A stretch of DNA of 64,000 bases, taken from contig JADJXM010000011.1 of the NCBI GenBank assembly GCA_016715865.1, positions 139,717 to 203,716 on the forward strand, given 5' to 3'. This DNA is from Acidobacteriota bacterium. GTDB taxonomy: Bacteria; Acidobacteriota; Blastocatellia; RBC074. Numbering within the stretch: the first letter of the stretch is position 1; each line of letters begins with the position of its first letter. The notes below the pieces were generated by a model. It made no database searches. It was not told the origin of the DNA and saw nothing but the letters and a program-made list of their open reading frames with translations. Made by a program: the position numbers and the translations under genes. Positions 19,120 to 27,735 of this stretch are shown here, piece after piece.

Positions 19120-19204
19120 AAGTTGAAAGTTAAAAGTCAAACCTGATTGACCTGCGACTGAGGTTTCCCTATATCTGACTTTCAACTTTCAACTTTCAAC
19201 TTTT
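19111..19204. repeat. Heptamer palindrome (AGTTGAA units)
   Basis: Left arm about 19111-19140 and right arm about 19176-19204 are inverted runs of AGTTGAA. The parB stop is inside the left arm, and the next gene's ATG begins at the base after the right arm. Confidence 0.85.
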
Positions 19205-20104
19205 ATGAGGCGCCTCTTCACACTCCTGCTCATCCTGTCGATACCGGCCGGTTATTACGCCTGGCAGCGATATTCCGCCTGGAAGACCGAGATCGACCGC
19301 GAATTGTCTGTGACCAGCCGTGTAGCGGATACAGCGCTCGGACCGATCGAGTACGGATCACGTGGCCAGGGGAATGTGATCCTGATCTCCCACCCCACAC
19401 CCGGCGGTTTCGATCTCGTTTTTCGCTCGCAATTACAGCTTGATGGATTCAGGGTTCTGGTTCCCTCACGTCCCGGGTATCTTCGGACACCATTGAGCGT
19501 CGGAGCATCTCCAGAGGAGCAGGCGGACGGGTTCGCAGCTCTGCTGGATTATTTTAAGATCGACAGGGTTGCGATCATGGGGATCGGCGGAGGCGGTCCG
19601 GCAGCCATTCAATTCGCACTTCGACATTCCAGGCGTTGCCGGGCTCTAATTCTTGCTTCCGCTGTTACACATCGCATGCCCGGTGAGCGCCAGTTGACCC
19701 CTGCAGAGAAATTTCTGGCTTATATTTTAGAGACAGACTTCGGCGTTTGGGCATTTACGGAAATCCTGGCCACTCAGTTTGAAGACATCGATACCAGTGA
19801 TCAGGAGGTCAGGAAGGCATTGACAGAGAGCGCCAAAGGACTGGTCCCCTGGAATGAGCGATTACTCGGCCGCGCCAATGATCAGATGCAGTTTGAGCGC
19901 CTGCCTCAATATCCCCTCGAAAACATAAGGCTTCCTGTTCTGATTCTGCACGGTACAGCCGATAAGGCAATCCCGTATGAACATGCCCAACTGGCATATT
20001 CAACGATCCCCGGCGCAAAACTATATCCGTTCCAGGATGGAGACCAGTATCTTATGCTCACCAGATTCCGCGAAATTCAGGCATTGATCAGCGGGTTTTT
20101 GTGA
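19205..20104 (+). CDS. Alpha/beta-hydrolase fold protein lacking the nucleophile serine
   Basis: A 299-residue alpha/beta-hydrolase with an N-terminal signal anchor (LFTLLLILSIPAGYYAW), so probably envelope-located. The fold is clear: SHPTPGGFD oxyanion strand, VPSRPGYLRTP, and the late strand LPVLILHGTADKAIP with the acid aspartate. At the nucleophile elbow, where GxSxG is expected, it reads GIGGGG, with glycine at about residue 128. The usual catalytic histidine region reads DGDQYLML, with glutamine where histidine is common. Two of three catalytic residues therefore appear lost, suggesting a non-hydrolytic or regulatory role. The start codon directly abuts a palindrome, and no Shine-Dalgarno is obvious. 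Confidence 0.75.
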   Translation: MRRLFTLLLILSIPAGYYAWQRYSAWKTEIDRELSVTSRVADTALGPIEYGSRGQGNVILISHPTPGGFDLVFRSQLQLDGFRVLVPSRPGYLRTPLSVGASPEEQADGFAALLDYFKIDRVAIMGIGGGGPAAIQFALRHSRRCRALILASAVTHRMPGERQLTPAEKFLAYILETDFGVWAFTEILATQFEDIDTSDQEVRKALTESAKGLVPWNERLLGRANDQMQFERLPQYPLENIRLPVLILHGTADKAIPYEHAQLAYSTIPGAKLYPFQDGDQYLMLTRFREIQALISGFL

Positions 20105-20107
20105 ATG

Positions 20108-20243
20108 AGTTGAAAGTTGAAAGTTAAAAGTTGAAAGTCCAGAACCTTCGGCTAGCTCACTAACGCTCTCTCGCAATTCACTGATTTACAAGCATTTTTA
20201 CGAGTGAGGGTACCTAAGGTTTTTGAACTTTCAACTTTTAACT
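20108..20243. repeat. Heptamer palindrome (AGTTGAA units)
   Basis: Left arm about 20108-20148 and right arm about 20216-20243, including the outer match AGAACCTT/AAGGTTTT, enclose about 67 bp of unique sequence. This is the first of two repeats filling the roughly 370-bp gene-free interval after the hydrolase. Confidence 0.8.
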
Positions 20244-20271
20244 ACTGTGTAACATAAGTTTTCTTGTATTC

Positions 20272-20430
20272 AAGACCGGAAAAAAGATAATCGCAAAGGC
20301 CACAAAGGGGCAAAGATATACAGGGAAGATCAGTATTCGAATTATATCCAATGGACAATAATCCGGATATTCATATCACCAGAAAATCTTTGCTCCTTTG
20401 CGGCCTCTGCGATTAATTTCTTCCGGACTT
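20272..20430 (-). repeat. CGCAAAG-armed dispersed element, copy 1
   Basis: Inverted arms (about 20272-20315 and 20386-20430) of TCGCAAAGG-type units surround a unique core containing ATATCCGGATTATTG on the minus strand. The core recurs in the opposite orientation at 44.4 and 57.2 kb. Arms and core together are about 155 bp, with no coding capacity. Confidence 0.8.
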
Positions 20431-20474
20431 CAATGCCCGAAAATTTAGTTGCAGAGTATTAACTTTCAACTTTT

Positions 20475-21002
20475 TTATTTCTTCTTATCTTCCTGATATT
20501 TCTTCCTCAGGCTGCGCGCCCATTTGTCGATATAGGGTTGCAGCGGTTTGAAGAGTTTTCCTCGCCATCCGCTCTGTTTTTCGCGCCAGATCTTGTGATA
20601 CTGATCAACATATGTCCTGATCGCGCCCTCGTATTGATGTTTCTTGATGCCATGAGAGAGCGTCAGATAATAGTGCTGTGCCTGAAGGGAGAGGATTAAA
20701 TAAGCGAGGTTGGGTTTGAAATTCAGCCTCCCGGCCAGCCTTTTGAAGAATCCATCGCTTGGGAGCAGGGCACTGAGCGCAATTTCGCACCAGGGCTGAA
20801 CATTTCCCTGACGTGGATGGTAGAGACCCGGCAATTCCTGCGTTGTCGGCAGCGGAACGCGGCTGTCGGGCACGATTTTATCCACCAGCACCACACGGCT
20901 GAGCCCTCTCAGGTGCTCTTTCGGGACAGTCTCAAAGACGCTTTGTATCGTCTCCTCTGTCTTGCCCGGGACTTTCACCGACGCTTTGTTTTCAACTTTC
21001 AT
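20475..21002 (-). CDS. Uncharacterised 175-residue protein
   Basis: I do not recognise this protein. It has no signal peptide or membrane segment. The middle is hydrophobic and aromatic (LAYLILSLQAQHYYLTLSHG), and the C-terminus is very basic (KWARSLRKKYQEDKKK). Codon use is ordinary for the region. The first codons resemble the AGTTGAA repeat, and the stop is followed immediately by such a unit. It lies downstream of lpxD on the same strand with an 83-bp gap and could be co-transcribed, but nothing ties it to lipid A. It could be a degenerate peptidase-like domain; that is speculation. Confidence 0.6.
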   Translation of the reverse strand: MKVENKASVKVPGKTEETIQSVFETVPKEHLRGLSRVVLVDKIVPDSRVPLPTTQELPGLYHPRQGNVQPWCEIALSALLPSDGFFKRLAGRLNFKPNLAYLILSLQAQHYYLTLSHGIKKHQYEGAIRTYVDQYHKIWREKQSGWRGKLFKPLQPYIDKWARSLRKKYQEDKKK

Positions 21003-21085
21003 CTATTTTCGTTGTCCTTAAATATTTATTTTATTATCAGCTATTTAAATGCTGGAAGGTGAAGTAAAGAATTTCATGTGACTGG

Positions 21086-22114
21086 TCATTTGTGCTCATT
21101 CTCGAGCGTTTCCAGGCGTTCTTTTAACGCTCGAATTTCGCGCAACAGCTGAGGCAGCTGATTGAATACTGCTGATGATTTCAACCAGTCGCGATTATCG
21201 ATCGCCGGATACCCTGAAACAACCTTTCCGGCATCGACAGAGTTCGGAATTCCTGTCTGAGCCGTCGCAATGACCCCGTCACCGATTGTCAGATGACCCG
21301 CCGCGCCCACCTGCCCGCTGAGTATGACGCGGTTTCCGACACGCGTGCTGCCTGCCAGGCCGACCTGCGCGCAGAGCAGCGTGTCTTGACCAACCGACGA
21401 ACCATGCCCAATTTGGACCAGATTGTCAATTTTCGTGCCTCTTCCTATCATGGTCGCTCCGATCGTTGCCCTGTCGATTGCGCTTCCAGCACCGACCTCG
21501 ACATCGTCCTCGATTATGACAATACCTGTTTGCGGGATCTTGAACCACAAATTGTCTGAGCGTTTTGCAAAACCGAACCCGTCGCCTCCAATTGTGACCT
21601 GATTCTGCAAGATCACCCCGGCGCCGATACGACAACCCTCCCTGACGACGCAATGGGAATAGATTGTCGTATTCGGACCGATCTCGACATCTTCATATAT
21701 CGCGCAATGAGAATGGATAGTCACATTGTCGCCTATCTTCGCTCGCTCTCCGATACTGGTGAACGGCCCGATCGAGATGTTCGCTCCCAGAACCGCTGTA
21801 CCGGCCACAACTGCCCGTGGATCAACTCCATCATTTCTGCCCGCCGGCTTGTGAAATAACCATAATGCCTGCGCAAACGTCAAATACGGATTATCGGAAA
21901 TCATTCCTGACTGACCCGGCCGCAGATTCGCTTCATCGTCCGTGATGATTGCCGCCGCTCTTGTAACCTCCAGATATTTTCTGTACTTGCGATTGCTCAA
22001 AAAGGTCAGCTCTTGCTCCCGAGCTTCTTCAATTGACGCCAGCCCCTTTATCTCCGTCATCCCATCCCCTATAACTCGACATCCCACCTGTTGCGCGATT
22101 TCTTCTAATTTCAT
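21086..22114 (-). CDS. lpxD: UDP-3-O-(3-hydroxyacyl)glucosamine N-acyltransferase LpxD
   Basis: LpxD adds the second hydroxyacyl chain in lipid A synthesis. The N-terminal uridine-binding domain (MKLEEIAQQVGCRVIGDG, LTFLSNRKYRKYL) is followed by a left-handed beta helix of hexapeptide repeats (IGPFTSIGERAKIGDNVTIH onward). The catalytic histidine region is present as QIGHGSSVG, and VTIGGDGFGFA is the family marker. It ends in a C-terminal helix (EIRALKERLETLENEHK). 342 residues is normal. Its start codon and upstream region form the left copy of a 103-bp duplication flanking an IS remnant, so its native promoter region now exists twice. Confidence 0.95.
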   Translation of the reverse strand: MKLEEIAQQVGCRVIGDGMTEIKGLASIEEAREQELTFLSNRKYRKYLEVTRAAAIITDDEANLRPGQSGMISDNPYLTFAQALWLFHKPAGRNDGVDPRAVVAGTAVLGANISIGPFTSIGERAKIGDNVTIHSHCAIYEDVEIGPNTTIYSHCVVREGCRIGAGVILQNQVTIGGDGFGFAKRSDNLWFKIPQTGIVIIEDDVEVGAGSAIDRATIGATMIGRGTKIDNLVQIGHGSSVGQDTLLCAQVGLAGSTRVGNRVILSGQVGAAGHLTIGDGVIATAQTGIPNSVDAGKVVSGYPAIDNRDWLKSSAVFNQLPQLLREIRALKERLETLENEHK

Positions 22115-22209
22115 TGTTGACTCTCTCGCCTGGTTCTTATACGATTTCGTAACGTCAGTCTGATAATGTTTGTGATTTAAGCTTATCTGAGCAATCAGAA
22201 CATATCTAT
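22107..22209. repeat. 103-bp direct repeat, left copy
   Basis: This copy includes the first codons of lpxD and its upstream region, ending in CATATCTAT. It matches 23215-23317 with only one or two mismatches. It contains an imperfect hairpin around ATGTTTGTGATT and AATCAGAACAT. Confidence 0.9.
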
Positions 22210-23214
22210 TAATTAGGACTTACGCAAAACGACATTAATGTCGCCAGTTCATTGAAAAAGGGTTAGAGTCTTGGGTATGAAAACCCCTGTGACTCGATTG
22301 GAATATTGCCACATTTGCTGGTCAGTCAGATCAACTACACACTGACGAACTTTGCCGATCATAGTGAAAATTCCCGCACGATGAGATAAATCGCTATCTT
22401 CGCGGAGAGAAAATCATAGTCTGGTCTGGGAAAACGTAGAGAGCCAGATCGAACGGACGCCAGACGGGTATTTGATCTTTGACGATACAGTTCTTGATAA
22501 GAACTATTCTTTCTCGATCGAACTCGTGCGGAGCCAGTATAGCGGCAACGCTCACAGCGTGATCAAAGGGATCGGCGTAGTCACCTGTATTTACGTCAAT
22601 CCGGATCTCGATCGATTCTGGGTCATCGACTATCGCATTTACGATCCAGACGGAGATGGCAAAAGCAAACTTGATCATGTGCAGGAGATGCTGACCAACA
22701 TCATCCACCAAAAGCAGCTGCCATTTCACGCCGTTCTGATGGATAGTTGGTATGCCACCAAGGATCTCATGCTGTTCATCGAATCGGTTCAGAAGTTCTA
22801 CTATTGCCCGCTCAAAGACAATCGTCAGGTCGACGATTCAGGAGGCGAGCGTTCCTATCAGCGAATCGATTCATTGAACTGGAGCGAAGACGAACTTCGC
22901 CACGGCAAGCGGATCAAAATCAAGGGTTTTCCCAAAGACCACAAAGTGCAGTGTTTCCGGGTCGAGACGTCTACCCGTCGCACGGATTGGATCGTCACCA
23001 ACGATCCGGCTGCCGATTCCACTCAGGCTACACAAGAAGTGTGCGGCTTCCGTTGGAAGATCGAGCAACTGCACCGCGAAGGTAAACAACTCACAGGCCT
23101 GGAACGATGCCAGTGCCGCAAGGCCCGAATTCAGCGCAATCACATCGGCTGCGCTTTGTTGGTCTGGGTCAGACTCAAAGAACTAGCGCTTCAAACCGGT
23201 CGCACGGTTTACCA
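22210..23214 (+). mobile_element. Truncated IS701-family insertion sequence
   Basis: The left end carries TAGGACTTACGCAAAA, of the GGACTTACGC type common at ends of IS701-like elements. A small palindrome (CGACATTAATGTCG) follows, and then the transposase remnant. The right end is missing: homology to the transposase stops at about 23214, exactly where the second copy of the 103-bp repeat begins. The element is about 1 kb and probably immobile. Confidence 0.75.
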
Positions 23215-23260
23215 AATTTCATTGTTGACTCTCTCGCCTGGTTCTTATACGATTTCGTAA
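22277..23260 (+). pseudogene. IS701-family transposase, frameshifted and C-terminally truncated
   Basis: The start MKTPVTRLEYC at 22277 is typical of this transposase group, but the frame breaks near 22305, 22375 and 22420. Between breaks, other frames give recognisable pieces (VSQINYTLTNFADHSE, then EINRYLRGEK). From 22472 a long open stretch of 262 residues carries the DDE core: LIFDDTVLDKNYSF, AVLMDSWYATKDLM, CPLKDNRQVDDSG, TDWIVTNDP and the CGFRWKIEQLHREGKQ block with the terminal acidic residue. The true C-terminus is replaced by translation of the flanking repeat (LLTLSPGSYTIS). Accumulated indels in so short a distance favour real decay here, although sequencing indels occur elsewhere in the window. 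Confidence 0.85.
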
Positions 23261-23317
23261 CGTCAGTCTGATAATGTTTTTGATTTAAGCTTATCTGAGC
23301 AATCAGAACATATCTAT
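23215..23317. repeat. 103-bp direct repeat, right copy
   Basis: Second copy of the lpxD upstream region. It differs from the left copy by a single G-to-T change in the TGTTTGTGATT segment. It lies just upstream of xerD and may carry part of its original promoter. Confidence 0.9.
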
Positions 23318-23389
23318 ATTAATAAGATACGGGAAATGATTGGCACCAGCGTATCCCCCGGCCGGATCCGCAAAACGGAGCAAGCAGCC

Positions 23390-24277
23390 ATGATGGAAGA
23401 TAAGAAATTGATCGATGAGTTTATTACATCTTTGAGGGTTGAAAAAGGGCTCTCGGACAACACAATACAGGCGTATCGCAGAGACCTTGCAAAACTGATG
23501 GTCTGTGCCCACAAATTGCAGAAAGCCCTGATCACGCTCGATCGAAACGATCTTATTGAAGCGATATCAGATCTGAAAGATAACGGCAGCTCTGATGCCA
23601 CGATTTCACGTTACGTATCGACAATACGCGGGTTCTACAAATACATGACAGTCGAAAAGCTGCTCAAGCAGGATCCGACGGCATATCTGGAATCGCGCAA
23701 AACCTGGCAGACGCTGCCGAAATTTCTGACTCCGCAGGAAGTCGATTCCATCCTCGAACAGCCTGATACCGGGACCGATGCCGGCAAGCGGGACCGCGCC
23801 ATGCTGGAGGTCCTTTATGCGACGGGCCTTCGCGTTTCCGAGTTGATAACCCTCAAACTGAGGGATATAGACTGGGAGATGGGCGCACTGACATGTTTCG
23901 GAAAGGGAAGCAAGGAGCGGCGCGTTCCTCTGGGAAGATCCGCCGTAGGACATCTCAAGGCGTATCTGCCGATAAGAATCCGCCTGCTCGGCGATCAAAA
24001 CTCGGATCTTCTATTTGTCGACAAGGGAGGGCGCCGAATCTCAAGACATAAGTTCTGGAGATCGATCAAGGATTACGGACGCCAGGCAGGAGTCGATTAC
24101 GTCACTCCACATCTCCTGCGGCATAGTTTCGCCACAGCACTGCTCTCCAATGGCGCCGATCTGCGTTCAGTCCAGATGATGCTCGGTCATAGCGACATCA
24201 GCACTACTCAGATCTATACCCACGTCACTGACGAGCACCTCAAAAAGGCATACCGGAAGTTTCACCCGCGCTCATAA
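23390..24277 (+). CDS. xerD: Tyrosine recombinase XerD/XerC
   Basis: Xer recombinases resolve chromosome dimers at dif. The N-terminal SAM-like domain (LIDEFITSLRVEKGLSDNTIQAYRRDL) precedes the catalytic domain. All catalytic residues are visible: arginine in ATGLRVSEL, lysine in GKGSKERRVP, HLLRHSF, the LGHSDISTTQIYTHV block with the second histidine and the nucleophile tyrosine. I chose ATG 23390 (MMEDKKLIDEF), giving 295 residues, as in typical XerD; upstream in-frame sequence from 23336 is not conserved in appearance. Chromosomal location and full length suggest the housekeeping enzyme rather than an integron or phage integrase. XerC versus XerD cannot be separated by eye. Confidence 0.9.
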   Translation: MMEDKKLIDEFITSLRVEKGLSDNTIQAYRRDLAKLMVCAHKLQKALITLDRNDLIEAISDLKDNGSSDATISRYVSTIRGFYKYMTVEKLLKQDPTAYLESRKTWQTLPKFLTPQEVDSILEQPDTGTDAGKRDRAMLEVLYATGLRVSELITLKLRDIDWEMGALTCFGKGSKERRVPLGRSAVGHLKAYLPIRIRLLGDQNSDLLFVDKGGRRISRHKFWRSIKDYGRQAGVDYVTPHLLRHSFATALLSNGADLRSVQMMLGHSDISTTQIYTHVTDEHLKKAYRKFHPRS

Positions 24278-24299
24278 TATGCAACCAGGAAATATGGCA

Positions 24300-25778
24300 A
24301 TGACAAACGAAAGCGACCATCGGCCAATCATCCTGCTGACGGGGGCATCCGGCTACATCGGTGGACGGTTGCTGAAGCATCTCGAAAATTCCGGTGAACG
24401 CTTACGCTGTTTGGCGCGCCACTCGGCTGCGCTTCGTTCCAGTGCGACATCGAAAACCGAAGTGATAGAGGGAGACCTGCTCGATCCAGACAGTCTGCGC
24501 AATGCGTTGCAGGGGGTGCATACAGCATATTATCTGGTGCATTCGATGGGATCGAGCGGTGATTTTGAAATCGAGGACAGGCAGGCGGCGCAAAATTTCG
24601 CCGAAGTGGCACACGCTTCCGGTGTACGGAAAATCATCTATCTTGGAGGGCTGGGCGATGCCGATGAAGATCTATCAGCACATCTGCGGAGCCGCCAGGA
24701 GGTAGGTCGGATATTGCGGGAATCCGGAGTTCCCGTCATCGAATTCAGAGCTTCAATTGTCATCGGCTCCGGCAGCCTCTCCTTTGAGATGATTCGTGCT
24801 TTAACAGAGCGACTGCCCGTCATGATTGCGCCGCGATGGGTTGCGACGCCCGCCCAACCCATCGCGATTGAAGATTTGATAGCTTATCTGGTCGAGGCGT
24901 TGGAATTGCCTGCAGGTCAAAGTCAGATTTTCGAGATTGGCGGTGCTGAGCAGGCTTCCTATGGTGAAATCATGCAGGAGTATGCCAGGCAGCGAGGATT
25001 GAGGCGTCTGATTATCCCTGTGCCTGTCCTTACTCCACGCCTTTCCAGCCTCTGGCTGGGTTTTGTCACGCCGCTCTACGCCCGTATCGGACGCAAGTTG
25101 ATAGAGAGCCTGCGACATCCGACCGTCCTGAAGGACGAGTCGGCCCTGCGCGTCTTCAAAGTGCGACCACGAGGTTTTCGTGAGGCGATTGCCCGAGCCA
25201 TCCGCAATGAAGATAGAGAACTGGCGCAAACGCGCTGGTCTGATGCGCTCTCTTCCGCCGGGGCACAGCGGGGTTGGGGTGGTGTGCGTTTCGGCGCACG
25301 AATCGTTGATTCACGAATCGCTTGCGTCAAATGCTCTCCAGCCGAAGCCTTCGCACCGATTCGCCGCATCGGCGGAGAGACTGGCTGGTATTACGGCGAC
25401 TGGCTTTGGCGGCTGCGCGGCTGGCTGGATCTGTTGGTTGGCGGCGTGGGTTTGCGGCGAGGACGGCGAGACCCGGAACTGCCCGCCATCGGTTCGACTC
25501 TGGATTTTTGGCGTGTCGAAGCTTACGAGCCGGAGCGCCTGCTGCGGCTTTCGGCGGAAATGAAGTTGCCGGGAAGGGCATGGCTCGAATTTGAGGTGCA
25601 TGGCAACCAGGATGCCTCTTTTATCAGGCAAACGGCATTCTTTGATCCTGTCGGATTACCGGGATTGCTCTATTGGTATGCGCTTTTCCCGCTGCATCAA
25701 TTTGTTTTTGCGGGAATGTTGCGCGGAATCGCTGCTGCTGCAATGCATGAAGGCGATCAAAGAGAATCAACGTCATGA
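24300..25778 (+). CDS. SDR-family NAD(P)-binding protein with C-terminal DUF2867
   Basis: The N-terminal half is an atypical short-chain dehydrogenase fold: ILLTGASGYIGGRLL is the dinucleotide-binding glycine motif, with VHTAYYLVHSMG and FRASIVIGSGSLSFEMIRALTERLP following. The C-terminal part (from about residue 330) matches DUF2867 with GGETGWYYGDWLWRLRGWLD and FWRVEAYEPERLLRL. This two-domain arrangement is widespread and uncharacterised; a reductase or lipid-related role is possible but not shown. ATG 24300 is preceded by AGGA at suitable spacing; ATG 24279 and 24294 are in-frame alternatives. It begins 22 bp after xerD and is convergent with the arabinofuranosidase. Confidence 0.85.
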   Translation: MTNESDHRPIILLTGASGYIGGRLLKHLENSGERLRCLARHSAALRSSATSKTEVIEGDLLDPDSLRNALQGVHTAYYLVHSMGSSGDFEIEDRQAAQNFAEVAHASGVRKIIYLGGLGDADEDLSAHLRSRQEVGRILRESGVPVIEFRASIVIGSGSLSFEMIRALTERLPVMIAPRWVATPAQPIAIEDLIAYLVEALELPAGQSQIFEIGGAEQASYGEIMQEYARQRGLRRLIIPVPVLTPRLSSLWLGFVTPLYARIGRKLIESLRHPTVLKDESALRVFKVRPRGFREAIARAIRNEDRELAQTRWSDALSSAGAQRGWGGVRFGARIVDSRIACVKCSPAEAFAPIRRIGGETGWYYGDWLWRLRGWLDLLVGGVGLRRGRRDPELPAIGSTLDFWRVEAYEPERLLRLSAEMKLPGRAWLEFEVHGNQDASFIRQTAFFDPVGLPGLLYWYALFPLHQFVFAGMLRGIAAAAMHEGDQRESTS

Positions 25779-25793
25779 ACGCCAGTTCGGATT

Positions 25794-27437
25794 TCAGGTC
25801 ATCGTCATTTGCAACCGCGTGACAGAAGCCGGGGGGAATCTGTATACGAACGGACCTCCGCTGCGTGCTTCGATTCTTGAAGTCTTCGGCTCGATCGCTC
25901 GTGGATTATCAAGGCTGTTATGCTCGTGAATGTTTGTTGCCGTCAGTGAGGTGATGCTGATTTCGTTGATGGTCGCGCCGCGAACAGCGATCTCAGTCTC
26001 CCTGGTTTGAGCAACGTCATGGTTGGTCACTGTCAGTATCAACTGGTTGCCTTGAAGTGATGCCGATCCGTTCAATCCCGGTATCGACGCCCTGACCCCA
26101 TTTCTGTTGTAGGACGAACGCGGCGCGGAGAATACTGTTCTGACCGACTGGCCGCCCTGATGAGCCGCGTACATATCGAAGACGTGATAACTGGGAGTCA
26201 GCACGAACTTGTCTTCATGCGCGATGAAGAGCGAATGCAGGCAGTTGATCAGTTGAGCAACGTTCGCCATCGAGACTTTGTCGGCGTGCCTGTGAAAGAT
26301 ATCCAGGGTCAAACCTGCCAGCACGGCGTCACGAATCGTAGACTGTTGCCCCAGCAGGTGTGTGTTGTGAGACTCAGTGCCCGGTTTGTACCACGCTCCC
26401 CATTCATCCACGACCAGTTTGACGCGGTGTTGCCTGTCGAATTCGCCCATTACAGCCCAGTGATCCGTGATCAGGGATTCCATAATTCCGGCCTGATACA
26501 GAAGCTCATACCATTCTTCCACAGGGTAATTGACCGCATCGCCCTTGCCTTGTCGCCAGTCACTGGTGCGGCCCTGACTGACGTTCCATGAATAATGATG
26601 CAAAGCCCAGCCGGCCATTCGGCCGAATCCGCCGCGTTCAGCCAGCCGCGCAAAGAACCTGCGAGACCATGCCAGATCTCCTCCGTTCGGCCCCGAGCCT
26701 ATGAACTCCAGATTCAATCCATACCTCGGAACCCATTCAGAGAAGCGCCGGTACTCGGCGGCATACTCCTCGGGGGTGAAATTCCCCCCGCAGCCCCACG
26801 ACTCGTTGCCGACTCCCCAATATCGCACTTTGTATGGTTCGCGCTGTCCATTGGCGGCACGCATCTCGGCCAGTGTCGTGCTGCCTGCCGGCGAATTGCA
26901 ATAATCGACCCATTCATAAAAATCCTTCGCCGTCAGACTGCGCAGGTTCGCCGCCAGATAAGGCTGGGCATCTATCAATTGGCAGAACCTCAGGAATTCA
27001 TTTGTCCCGAATTGATTCGTGTCGTATTTCCAGGGACCGTCAGGCGCGTTTTTCGGCCACTCCGGAGCGTCAACCCAGAAGTTCGGTCGCCGCGGACGCT
27101 CGCCTCTCGCCCCAATCCCATCACGCCAGTTATAGCTGTCAGCAAAACAACCGCCCGGCCAGCGCACGACCGATGGCTTGATTTTTCGCAGCGCATCGAT
27201 CAGATCCCTGCGAATGCCGCCTGCGTTCGGGATCTTTGAATTTTCTCCGACCCAGATGCCGTCATAGACCACTCCGCCAAGGTGCTCGACGAAATGACCG
27301 TATATCTCGGGAGCGATCCTCCCTATCGGCTCGCCCGTCAGGACTTCTATCCGAGCTTCGGCTGACTGTGAGAACCTGTTTGTGAACATTGCCGCGCTTG
27401 CGATCATCGACACGCCGAGAAAATCCCGTCTTTTCAT
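25794..27437 (-). CDS. GH51 alpha-L-arabinofuranosidase, exported
   Basis: A secreted glycoside hydrolase likely to remove arabinofuranosyl groups from plant arabinoxylan or arabinan. The N-terminus MKRRDFLGVSMIASAAMF carries a twin-arginine-like signal (RRDFLG). The GH51 barrel shows IYGHFVEHLGGVVYDGIW, SVVRWPGGCFADSYNWRDGIG, the acid/base glutamate in WGVGNESWGCGG and the nucleophile glutamate in VVDEWGAWY. A beta-sandwich C-terminal domain follows. ATG 27437 gives 547 residues with the signal at the start; the longer frame from 27476 adds 13 residues before it. No transporter or regulator is adjacent, so it is a stand-alone carbohydrate gene. Confidence 0.9.
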   Translation of the reverse strand: MKRRDFLGVSMIASAAMFTNRFSQSAEARIEVLTGEPIGRIAPEIYGHFVEHLGGVVYDGIWVGENSKIPNAGGIRRDLIDALRKIKPSVVRWPGGCFADSYNWRDGIGARGERPRRPNFWVDAPEWPKNAPDGPWKYDTNQFGTNEFLRFCQLIDAQPYLAANLRSLTAKDFYEWVDYCNSPAGSTTLAEMRAANGQREPYKVRYWGVGNESWGCGGNFTPEEYAAEYRRFSEWVPRYGLNLEFIGSGPNGGDLAWSRRFFARLAERGGFGRMAGWALHHYSWNVSQGRTSDWRQGKGDAVNYPVEEWYELLYQAGIMESLITDHWAVMGEFDRQHRVKLVVDEWGAWYKPGTESHNTHLLGQQSTIRDAVLAGLTLDIFHRHADKVSMANVAQLINCLHSLFIAHEDKFVLTPSYHVFDMYAAHQGGQSVRTVFSAPRSSYNRNGVRASIPGLNGSASLQGNQLILTVTNHDVAQTRETEIAVRGATINEISITSLTATNIHEHNSLDNPRAIEPKTSRIEARSGGPFVYRFPPASVTRLQMTMT

Positions 27438-27466
27438 TTTTATAGTCCTTGAAGAAGAAACAGAAC

Positions 27467-27547
27467 AATTCACCACGGAGGCACGGAGATCACAGAGAGA
27501 AAGAAACGAGGGTTTTCTCTGTGATCTCCGTGCCTCCGTGGTGAATT
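27467..27547. repeat. Perfect inverted repeat (CACGGAGGCACGGAGA type)
   Basis: Arms of 32 bp (27467-27498 and 27516-27547) are exact reverse complements around a 17-bp spacer. It lies upstream of the GH51 gene and downstream of nothing, in the divergent interval before the esterase gene. The next roughly 120 bp hold no recognised signal. Confidence 0.9.
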
Positions 27548-27735
27548 ATCTTTACACCATCACACCCTTTGACATACACGGTTTCAATTTGACAAAGGTA
27601 GTTATCACTAACATCTGATGAAATCAATCGTTGGTTTCAATAATTTCCTGAAATTACTGGCCACCTTCTTTTACCAGGCGTATGATCTGCATCAATCTAA
27701 CCCTACAAAGGGCTAACCATGCAGCGGGGGACCTT

